Assembly: GCA_016293535.1 (NCBI GenBank)
Contig: JAEDEB010000033.1
Span: 1-23,575 of the forward strand
DNA: 23,575 nucleotides
Source of the DNA: Bacteroidales bacterium
Lineage (GTDB): Bacteria; Bacteroidota; Bacteroidia; Bacteroidales; UBA932
Reading direction: 5' to 3'
Part shown: one piece after another, positions 1 through 6,748 of the stretch
How the letters are laid out: the number at the start of each line of letters is the position of its first letter
How positions within the stretch are numbered: position 1 is the first letter of the stretch
Made by a program: the position numbers and the translations under genes
The notes under the pieces: model-generated
The model's input: the letters and a program-made list of their open reading frames with translations, nothing else
Told to the model about the DNA's origin: nothing
Databases searched by the model: none

Positions 1-1856
1 AAGGTCTTTCCGGAACCAGGGAATGATGAAGTCAGCATTATCACCTTGTGCCGCTTTCCGGAGGAGGCAAGCATCATGTCGACATTGGTCCTGAGCACAC
101 GGAAGGCCTCGTTGACGGCATCCCGCTTGCCTGCATTGACGACAATACGGCGGTTGGAATCATCGAAAATGTTCTTTGCCGCTCTCTTCAGTTTCCTCTT
201 CTTCGCAACAGACGGAATATCGGCAAGAAAAGGAATCTTCAGTCCTTCAGTGACGTCCTCCCTTGTACGTATTGCGGTATCAAGCACCTTCATGAGATAG
301 AAGACCACGAAAGGGATGCCCATACCGATAACCAAAGCTGCAAGAAGCACCATCATGGTCCGCGGTTCCACAGGTTCCGGCGCTCCGGTAGGAGCCATTA
401 TCAGACGTGTATTGCCCACATTTATGAGGCTGCTGAGCTCGTTTTCCTCCCTCTTCTGGAGAAGGTATACATAAAGCGATTCCTTCACCTTCCGCTGCCT
501 TTCTATGGAAATCAGTTCGAACTCCTGTCCGGTCTGAGACGCTATCTGTCTGAGTATAAGGTCTTCCTTTGCCTGCAACTGATTCTTCTGGAGCTGGAGG
601 GTGGAAATGAGATTGTCAATGGAGCGGAGTATCGCGCTCCTCAAAGCCTTGAGGGAATTGTTGGCGTCCGCTACGAGAGGGTTGGCCTCGGTAGTGGAAG
701 ACAAGAGCCTGTCCCGTTCGAGAAGGAGATCGTTGTACTCCTTGATCTGCATCTCGACGCTGGTGCTCGTAAGTCCGGAATTCGAAGGAATGAGGGAAAG
801 CGAATGGGCGGGATCGTTGAGATAATCCCGTATGAATCTTGCAATGGAGAGCTGGTTGCTGACCTCGAAGGACTTGCCCTGATATGTGGAGGACTCCTGA
901 AGATAGAGGTCGCCGAGAGCCTTCATATCCGAAAGCTTGTTGGATTCCTTGTAGTCCTTGAGCTGGGTCTCCAGCGCGGTAAGTTCGCTTTCTATGACCA
1001 CGAGGCGGTCATCGATGAAAGCTGTGGTGCTCCTTGCCGAACGGTTCTTGTTGTGTATCCAGGACTCGTTGTAAACGTCAATGAGGGTATTGAGAATATT
1101 CTCGGCTCGGGAAGGAAACTTGTCCTTGAGGGTAAGCACGACCACAGAGGTTTGCTTTCCGGAAATCTGGACATCCGTGACACGAGCATAAGACTTTGCC
1201 CTCGACTTGGAATTGCGCCAGGAGATGGTCAGCGGCTTCTCCCACACATTGTTGCTGAGCACCGGGGTCAGGACTATGCGTCCCACAGGGGTACTGAGGG
1301 TGTCGCAGAGGCGGCCGCGTACAGGCCCAGCCTCAATCTTGTCGGGACCGACCTTGAAATTATGGAGTTCAAAACTGTCCTCGGACAGCTTGTACATATC
1401 GAAGGAGAAGCTGGTAAGGGGATTCTCGCCCACCCTGCTGAGCTCAATCGGTGTCGAAGCTCCAAGCTCGACAGTCCTGAGAATCTGGTGTTCATAATAG
1501 GAGGTCTCAAGACCGAGCCTCTCCACGACCTTGACCATCAGGTCAGGAGAGGATATTGCCTCGACCTCGTTGTCCACGTTGGTCGAGTAGCGGTAGCGGG
1601 ACATCCCTCCGGTGAAAGCGGAGAGGTCGCGCATCGCAGCTTCCTGAGCGCCCTCGTCAATGATGAATTTCGCCGATCGGCTGTAGTAGGAAGGTGTTCT
1701 GTATATGTAAAAGGCTGCGACAAGGCAGACCAGCAGCACAGAAAGCAGGTACCACCCCTTGTGGTCCCATACCATATGCCACAGGTCTATGAGCCGGATC
1801 TGGCTCTCCTGCTCCTGATTCCAGCCGTTCTGGCTGCCGTTACCTGTTTCTGTCAT
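1..1856 (-). CDS. Wzc-like polysaccharide co-polymerase / BY-type tyrosine autokinase (3' end beyond window)
   Basis: An open frame of 618 codons starts at ATG 1856 and runs off the window edge. The N-terminus (WDHKGWYLLSVLLVCLVAAF, about residues 30-50) is a first membrane helix, followed by a Wzz-like periplasmic region. Predicted coiled coil covers roughly residues 280-470, with motifs such as RSARSTTAFIDDRL. A second helix (MMVLLAALVIGMGIPFVVF, about 500-520) follows. The cytoplasmic part begins with a conserved pre-kinase stretch (NEAFRVLRTN) and ends at the edge inside SSFPGSGKT, a BY-kinase Walker A. The family controls chain length and export of capsule or exopolysaccharide by cyclic Tyr autophosphorylation. 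Walker A', Walker B and the Tyr-rich tail lie outside the window. The gene starts 14 nt after the Wza-like gene, so the two are co-transcribed. No strong Shine-Dalgarno is visible, which is common in Bacteroidota. Confidence 0.9.
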   Translation of the reverse strand, partial: MTETGNGSQNGWNQEQESQIRLIDLWHMVWDHKGWYLLSVLLVCLVAAFYIYRTPSYYSRSAKFIIDEGAQEAAMRDLSAFTGGMSRYRYSTNVDNEVEAISSPDLMVKVVERLGLETSYYEHQILRTVELGASTPIELSRVGENPLTSFSFDMYKLSEDSFELHNFKVGPDKIEAGPVRGRLCDTLSTPVGRIVLTPVLSNNVWEKPLTISWRNSKSRAKSYARVTDVQISGKQTSVVVLTLKDKFPSRAENILNTLIDVYNESWIHNKNRSARSTTAFIDDRLVVIESELTALETQLKDYKESNKLSDMKALGDLYLQESSTYQGKSFEVSNQLSIARFIRDYLNDPAHSLSLIPSNSGLTSTSVEMQIKEYNDLLLERDRLLSSTTEANPLVADANNSLKALRSAILRSIDNLISTLQLQKNQLQAKEDLILRQIASQTGQEFELISIERQRKVKESLYVYLLQKREENELSSLINVGNTRLIMAPTGAPEPVEPRTMMVLLAALVIGMGIPFVVFYLMKVLDTAIRTREDVTEGLKIPFLADIPSVAKKRKLKRAAKNIFDDSNRRIVVNAGKRDAVNEAFRVLRTNVDMMLASSGKRHKVIMLTSSFPGSGKT

Positions 1857-1870
1857 AGCTAATTTGGAGT

Positions 1871-2698
1871 TCAGCCATTTGATGGCTTTCTAAGAAGAAT
1901 TGTCGCTATCATAGTCGCCAGGGAGGTGAGGAAGGAACCCACGCTAACCCAGAGACTTACCGACTTGAGACTGTTCTCGTTGATTGTGGACTGTCCTGCG
2001 CGGACCTTGTTCGGCTCAACGTACACGACATCGTTCTGCTGCAGATAGTAGGCAGGGGAATCGAACATTTCCTTCGACCTCACGTCGACCTTGTATGTGG
2101 TCCTCGAGCCGTCCTTCTCCCTGATGACGTATACGCAGTCCCTGCGTCCGAAGATGGTCATATCCCTGGCGAGGCTGAGGGCCTCGAGAAGGGTAATCTT
2201 GTCACCTTCGATTGTATATGTACCCGGGGAAGTCACTTCTCCCATCACAGATATCTTGAAATTCATGAACTGGACGCTGACCACCGGATCGGTGAGATAG
2301 CCTTCGTCCAAGAGTCTGGACTTCACGTGCTGCGCGAGTTCCCAGCGTGTCATTCCTGCCACATGTATGGTGCCGAGCACGGGAAAATCAATGTTGCCGT
2401 CATTGTCGACGACATATCCTATCAATCTCTGGTTGGATGTTACGGAAATCTCCGAACCGGCCTGGTAGGAAACGACCGGAAGGTTGAACATGAGCGCGAG
2501 TTCCGCATTGCGGCTTGACACGATTATTGAAACCATATCCTTGGGCTGGATGAGTATGCCCCTGTTTATGGCTATCTCCTCCGCCACGTCGGTATCAACG
2601 TCCTGAATATAGTTTATCTTCTTATATGTCGAGCATGACGACAGCACCAAGGCGCTTGCCATAAGTGCCGCGAACAAGCTGAATCGTCCCTGTTTCAT
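1871..2698 (-). CDS. Wza-like outer-membrane polysaccharide export lipoprotein
   Basis: This 275-residue protein should form the outer-membrane exit channel for a capsular or exopolysaccharide, partnering the co-polymerase/kinase encoded next. The chosen start (MKQGRFSLF, ATG at 2698) gives a lipoprotein signal peptide with lipobox LSSC (lipidated Cys22). An in-frame ATG at 2758 would place the start upstream of, and translate through, the terminator hairpin, so it is rejected. A Poly_export domain begins around residue 45 (ILIQPKDMVSIIVSS) and is followed by SLBB-like beta-grasp units (GEVTSPGTYTIEG). A C-terminal hydrophobic helix (VSVGSFLTSLATMIATILL) could cross the outer membrane as in E. 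coli Wza. The length is shorter than E. coli Wza (about 380) but usual for Bacteroidota. Confidence 0.9.
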   Translation of the reverse strand: MKQGRFSLFAALMASALVLSSCSTYKKINYIQDVDTDVAEEIAINRGILIQPKDMVSIIVSSRNAELALMFNLPVVSYQAGSEISVTSNQRLIGYVVDNDGNIDFPVLGTIHVAGMTRWELAQHVKSRLLDEGYLTDPVVSVQFMNFKISVMGEVTSPGTYTIEGDKITLLEALSLARDMTIFGRRDCVYVIREKDGSRTTYKVDVRSKEMFDSPAYYLQQNDVVYVEPNKVRAGQSTINENSLKSVSLWVSVGSFLTSLATMIATILLRKPSNG

Positions 2699-2705
2699 CC
2701 GGCCT

Positions 2706-2753
2706 GAAAAAATATAAAAGGGAGTGCCTCCGCAAATCAGTGGAAGCACTCCC
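2706..2753 (-). terminator. Intrinsic terminator of the NifU-like/GGGtGRT operon
   Basis: On the minus strand an 8-bp GC-rich stem (GGGAGTGC/GCACTCCC, 2720-2727 with 2746-2753) continues with a short upper stem and a 10-nt loop, then runs directly into TTTTATATTTTTT (about 2707-2719). It begins 14 nt after the stop codon of the GGGtGRT gene. The T-rich tail lies just upstream of the wza start. TTTG in the hairpin loop and TATTTTTT in the tail are spaced roughly like a weak -33/-7 pair (N18), so a promoter for wza may be embedded here. The terminator call is firm; the promoter idea is weak. Confidence 0.88.
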
Positions 2754-2767
2754 GTCATAGAAAAATT

Positions 2768-3790
2768 CTACTTGGAAAGTGCCTGTGCCACGTCAACTGC
2801 ACAAGCAACAGTACATCCCACCATAGGGTTGTTTCCTATACCGAGGAAGCCCATCATCTCCACGTGTGCTGGAACTGATGAAGAACCTGCAAACTGAGCG
2901 TCGGAGTGCATGCGGCCCATGGTGTCGGTCATACCGTATGAAGCAGGACCTGCTGCCATGTTGTCCGGGTGGAGTGTACGGCCGGTACCGCCACCGGAAG
3001 CCACCGAGAAGTAAGGCTTGCCTGCAAGCACGCGCTCCTTCTTGTAAGTACCTGCCACAGGATGCTGGAAACGGGTAGGGTTGGTGGAGTTGCCCGTGAT
3101 GGATACGTCCACGCCTTCCTTCCACATTATTGCGACACCCTCACGGACGTCATCTGCGCCGTAGCACCTCACCTTTGCGCGAGGTCCGTTGCTGTATGCA
3201 ATCTCGCGGACCACCTTGAGCTCACCGCTGTAGTAGTCGAACTCGGTCTGTACATAGGTGAATCCGTTGATGCGGGATATAATCTGGGCAGCGTCCTTTC
3301 CGAGACCGTTGAGTATGCAGCGGAGAGGCTCCTTGCGCACCTTGTCTGCCTTGGCGGCAATCTTGATGGCGCCCTCAGCGGCTGCGAAGGACTCGTGACC
3401 CGCGAGGAATGCGAAGCACTTGGTGTCCTCGCTGAGAAGACGGGCTGCGAGGTTGCCGTGTCCGAGACCTACCTTGCGGTCATCGGCAACGGAACCCGGG
3501 ATGCAGAATGCCTGAAGACCGAGGCCGATGTTGGCGGCGGCAGAAACTGCTGACTTGTCACCTGTAGCCTCAGCCTTCTTGATAGCGATGGCAGAACCTA
3601 CAACATATGCCCACTTCGCATTCTCGAAGCATATCGGCTGGGTGGTCTCGCAGGTCATATACGGATCAAGGCCATATTTCTCACAGATTTCGTTGGCCTC
3701 CTCGATGGAAGAGATACCTACCTCGGCAAGAGCGGCGAGGACCTGCTTGATGCGACGGTCCTGGCTTTCGAATTTAACTTCTCTCAACAT
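2768..3790 (-). CDS. GGGtGRT family protein (function unknown)
   Basis: This 340-residue soluble protein has no signal peptide or membrane helix. It carries the family signature GGGTGRT at residues 266-272, within FSVASGGGTGRTLHPDN. It has nine cysteines (36, 47, 54, 96, 125, 158, 209, 326, 330); the pairs CETTQPIC (47, 54) and CTVAC (326, 330) are closely spaced enough to bind a metal or cluster. The family is known mainly from anaerobic bacteria and has no established biochemical role. The start is supported by an AAGGAG ribosome site 8-9 nt upstream. The gene lies 11 nt after the NifU-like scaffold gene and is closed by its own terminator, so the pair is a discrete operon. A role in, or dependence on, Fe-S cluster handling is my inference from that pairing. 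Confidence 0.9.
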   Translation of the reverse strand: MLREVKFESQDRRIKQVLAALAEVGISSIEEANEICEKYGLDPYMTCETTQPICFENAKWAYVVGSAIAIKKAEATGDKSAVSAAANIGLGLQAFCIPGSVADDRKVGLGHGNLAARLLSEDTKCFAFLAGHESFAAAEGAIKIAAKADKVRKEPLRCILNGLGKDAAQIISRINGFTYVQTEFDYYSGELKVVREIAYSNGPRAKVRCYGADDVREGVAIMWKEGVDVSITGNSTNPTRFQHPVAGTYKKERVLAGKPYFSVASGGGTGRTLHPDNMAAGPASYGMTDTMGRMHSDAQFAGSSSVPAHVEMMGFLGIGNNPMVGCTVACAVDVAQALSK

Positions 3791-3801
3791 AGTCTTTCTC
3801 C

Positions 3802-4503
3802 TTATTCTTTACGTGGGTCAATGTATTTAACTGCACCGGCCTCCTTGGTGAAGCGGCCGTAGGTTCCGGTCACCTGCTTGAGCGCCTCGTTGGCATCGAC
3901 TCCCTTCTTGACGGCGTCCATGAACTTGCCGAGGTGTACGAATTCGTAACCGCAAATCTGGTCGTTCTCGTCGAGGGCGAGGGTCTTGATGTAGCCCTCT
4001 GCAAGTTCGAGATAGCGAGGTCCCTTGGCGAGGGTTCCGTAGAGGGTTCCAACCTGGCTGCGGAGTCCCTTTCCGAGATCCTCGAGACCTGCTCCGACCG
4101 AAAGACCGCCTTCAGAGAAAGCGGACTGGGTGCGGCCGTACACGATCTGGAGGAAGAGTTCGCGCATGGCGGTATTGATGGCGTCGCATACGAGGTCGGT
4201 GTTGAGTGCCTCAAGTATGGTCTTGCCGGGAAGAATCTCGGAAGCCATGGCAGCCGAGTGAGTCATTCCCGAGCATCCGATAGTCTCTACGAGAGCCTCG
4301 ACTATCACTCCTTCCTTGACATTGAGGCTGAGTTTGCAGGCTCCCTGCTGAGGAGCGCACCAGCCGATACCGTGAGTAAAGCCGGAAACATCGGAGATTT
4401 CCTTGGATTTCACCCATTTTCCCTCTTCAGGAATAGGCGCCGGTCCGTGGTTAGGACCCTTCTGTACGCAGCACATCTGCTGCACTTCGTGTGTATATAC
4501 CAT
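3802..4503 (-). CDS. NifU/IscU-like iron-sulfur cluster assembly scaffold protein
   Basis: A 233-residue cytoplasmic protein with an IscU/NifU N-terminal fold. Candidate cluster ligands are Cys49 and/or Cys56 (GWCAPQQGAC), Cys77 (ETIGCSGMTHSAAMAS, matching the second ligand loop of IscU) and Cys106 (DLVCDAIN). A CC pair sits at 11-12. It is longer than IscU (about 130) because of a C-terminal extension (about 125-233) with no ligand motif I recognise. The start at 4503 (MVYTHEVQQM) is chosen because an upstream in-frame ATG at 4557 lies at or just upstream of the expected transcription start, next to the -7 box at 4555-4562. It is the first gene of a two-gene operon with the GGGtGRT protein. 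It need not be the general housekeeping scaffold and may serve its partner specifically. Confidence 0.87.
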   Translation of the reverse strand: MVYTHEVQQMCCVQKGPNHGPAPIPEEGKWVKSKEISDVSGFTHGIGWCAPQQGACKLSLNVKEGVIVEALVETIGCSGMTHSAAMASEILPGKTILEALNTDLVCDAINTAMRELFLQIVYGRTQSAFSEGGLSVGAGLEDLGKGLRSQVGTLYGTLAKGPRYLELAEGYIKTLALDENDQICGYEFVHLGKFMDAVKKGVDANEALKQVTGTYGRFTKEAGAVKYIDPRKE

Positions 4504-4554
4504 AATTTGTAGATGATAAGTTCCAGATAATTCCAGACACAATATTTCAACCCG

Positions 4555-4562
4555 CAAATATA
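4555..4562 (-). promoter_or_regulatory. Bacteroidota -7 box for the NifU-like/GGGtGRT operon
   Basis: The minus strand reads TATATTTG, a perfect TAnnTTTG, about 52 nt upstream of the NifU-like start codon. No clear TTTG -33 element is present 19-21 nt further upstream, so the call rests on the -7 box and its place in a divergent intergenic region. Confidence 0.6.
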
Positions 4563-4583
4563 GGAAAAAATATGAAAACCGGG

Positions 4584-4591
4584 TATATTTG
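4584..4591 (+). promoter_or_regulatory. Bacteroidota -7 box for uvrB-relA
   Basis: The plus strand reads TATATTTG, a perfect TAnnTTTG, ending 21 nt before the uvrB ATG at 4613, so the leader would be very short. It lies 21 bp from the opposing -7 box, so the two divergent promoters overlap in their -10 to -35 zones and may compete. No good TTTG -33 element is seen. Confidence 0.6.
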
Positions 4592-4612
4592 TATCATACA
4601 AGAGAGAAGGGG

Positions 4613-6748
4613 ATGAAGAAGTTCCGCATAGTATCCGACTATAAACCTTCGGGAGACCAGCCGGAAGCCATCAGACAACTGACAGGATATTTGAAGGATG
4701 GAATCGAGTCCGTCACCCTGATGGGCGTAACGGGGTCAGGGAAGACCTTCACGATGGCAAACGTCATCGGGCAGCTTCAGCGTCCCGCTCTGATTCTGAG
4801 TCACAACAAGACACTTGCTGCCCAGCTGTACAACGAGTTCAAGGCCTTCTTCCCCGACAATGCGGTAGAGTATTTCGTTTCATATTACGACTATTACCAG
4901 CCCGAAGCCTACATCCCGTCCACCGACACCTACATCGAGAAAGACCTGAGCATCAATGACGAAATAGAGAAGCTCCGGCTCAGCGCAGCCTCTGCCCTGC
5001 TTTCAGGCAGGAGGGACGTGATAGTAGTGTCCAGCGTCTCCTGTCTCTACGGCATTGGCAATCCAGAGGATTTCCATTCCCAGACCGTGACGCTCAGAAA
5101 GGGCGAGCAGAAGAGCCAGACAAGGCTGCTGTATGAACTTGTGGACGCCATGTACAGCCGTACGGAGACCGAATTCAAGCGTGGAACTTTCAGGGTACGC
5201 GGCGACACTGTGGACGTGTGCATAGGATACGGTGAAAATGCCGTACGCTTCGAGTTCTTCGGGGATGAGATCGAGCGCATTTCCGTCATCGACCCCGTCA
5301 GCGGCGGGTTCATCGATGAACTCGAAGAAGTCAGCATATATCCGGCCAACAATTTCGTGACGACCAAGGAACGCAGCCGCAGGGCCATAAGCCAGATTCA
5401 GGACGACCTTTGCAGCCAGATAGACTTTTTCGAGGAAATCGGAAAATTCGGCGAAGCCAAACGTCTGAGACAGAGGGTGGAATACGACATGGAAATGATC
5501 AAGGAGATGGGATACTGCCCCGGAATAGAGAATTATTCAAGGTATTTCGACGGCCGTGAACCCGGGATGAGACCCTTCTGTCTGCTTGACTATTTTCCCG
5601 ACGATTTCATCCTTTTCATAGACGAGAGCCACGTGACGATTCCGCAGATAAGGGCCATGTACGGAGGCGACCACTCGAGGAAAAGGGTTCTCATAGACTA
5701 TGGTTTCCGCCTCCCGGCCGCAGCCGACAACAGGCCGCTCAAGTTCGAGGAGTTCGAGAATGTCACCGGCCAGACCGTATATGTGAGCGCGACCCCCGCC
5801 GATTATGAACTCGAGAGGTCAGGCGGTCTCGTCGTGGAACAGATTGTACGCCCTACGGGACTGCTGGACCCTCCTATAGAAGTGCGTCCAACGAAAAACC
5901 AGGTGGACGACCTGATGGAGGAAATACGCATCAGGGCCGAGAGGGACGAAAGGGTGCTCGTGACCACTCTGACCAAGAGGATGGCCGAGGAACTCGAGGG
6001 ATATTTCACAAAGATGGGCATACGCTGCCGCTACATACACTCCGACGTAGACACGATGGAGAGGGTGGAAATCATAGGCGACTTCAAGAACGGACTCTTC
6101 GACGTGCTTGTGGGAGTCAACCTTCTGAGGGAAGGTCTCGATATTCCGTCGGTATCGCTCGTGGCCATACTGGACGCAGACAAGGAGGGCTTCCTCAGGA
6201 GCGGAAGGGCCCTGACCCAGACAGCAGGAAGGGCGGCACGCAATGTGAACGGGCTCGTGATAATGTATGCAGACACGATTACCGGCTCGATGCAGGAGAC
6301 CATATATGAAACCGACAGGAGAAGGAGCCGCCAGATGGAGTACAACAAACTCCACGGCATAACTCCAAGGCAGGTGGGAACGAACTCTTCCGTCGCTTTC
6401 GAAAGGAAGGAAGGCGGCAGGGTTTCGGCCGCAAACTCCTATGATTCACCGGTATATATTCCGGATCCGAGCGATCTCGGCAAAGGGAAAATCAGCGTGG
6501 GACTCGGACACGACTCGCGAAGAAGCGGCAACTCGGCTTTCGTGGACGGCTATGTATCCGCCGACCTCGCTGCCGTACTTCAGGATCCGGTCATTCGCGC
6601 AATGGGCAGGGACCAGGTGAAGGAGGCTGTGGAAACGGCGCGCAAGAACATGCAGAAGGCGGCTGCAGAACTCGACTTCAGTTCCGCCGCAAGATATAGA
6701 GATGAAATGTGGGCTCTTCAGGAATACCTGAAGGTCTGGAAACAATGA
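4613..6748 (+). CDS. uvrB: Excinuclease ABC subunit B
   Basis: UvrB is the damage-verification helicase-like subunit of nucleotide excision repair, acting with UvrA and UvrC. The 711-residue protein has Walker A GVTGSGKT (Lys44), the beta-hairpin region (YFVSYYDYYQPEAYIP) that probes damage, a DEAD-type Walker B (FIDESH), helicase motif VI (QTAGRAARN) and a C-terminal UVR motif (AAAELDFSSAARYRDEM) that contacts UvrC. The start at 4613 (MKKFRIVSDY) has a GAGAAGGGG ribosome site. A possible upstream TTG at 4589 lies inside the promoter -7 box and is rejected. The protein is longer than the usual 660-680 residues because of an extended linker (about residues 588-660) between the helicase core and the UVR motif. 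Its last codons overlap the start of the RSH gene. Confidence 0.97.
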   Translation: MKKFRIVSDYKPSGDQPEAIRQLTGYLKDGIESVTLMGVTGSGKTFTMANVIGQLQRPALILSHNKTLAAQLYNEFKAFFPDNAVEYFVSYYDYYQPEAYIPSTDTYIEKDLSINDEIEKLRLSAASALLSGRRDVIVVSSVSCLYGIGNPEDFHSQTVTLRKGEQKSQTRLLYELVDAMYSRTETEFKRGTFRVRGDTVDVCIGYGENAVRFEFFGDEIERISVIDPVSGGFIDELEEVSIYPANNFVTTKERSRRAISQIQDDLCSQIDFFEEIGKFGEAKRLRQRVEYDMEMIKEMGYCPGIENYSRYFDGREPGMRPFCLLDYFPDDFILFIDESHVTIPQIRAMYGGDHSRKRVLIDYGFRLPAAADNRPLKFEEFENVTGQTVYVSATPADYELERSGGLVVEQIVRPTGLLDPPIEVRPTKNQVDDLMEEIRIRAERDERVLVTTLTKRMAEELEGYFTKMGIRCRYIHSDVDTMERVEIIGDFKNGLFDVLVGVNLLREGLDIPSVSLVAILDADKEGFLRSGRALTQTAGRAARNVNGLVIMYADTITGSMQETIYETDRRRSRQMEYNKLHGITPRQVGTNSSVAFERKEGGRVSAANSYDSPVYIPDPSDLGKGKISVGLGHDSRRSGNSAFVDGYVSADLAAVLQDPVIRAMGRDQVKEAVETARKNMQKAAAELDFSSAARYRDEMWALQEYLKVWKQ

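Noticed and set aside
48..1862. 604-codon plus-strand open frame
   Set aside because: It lies opposite the Wzc-like gene, whose minus-strand translation has membrane helices, coiled coil and a Walker A. The plus-strand protein shows no recognisable domain.
2699..2758. ATG at 2758 as the start of the Wza-like protein
   Set aside because: It would translate through the terminator hairpin and bury the signal peptide. ATG 2698 gives a clean lipoprotein signal.
2969..3553. 194-codon plus-strand open frame
   Set aside because: It is antisense to the conserved GGGtGRT coding region, with no recognisable motif.
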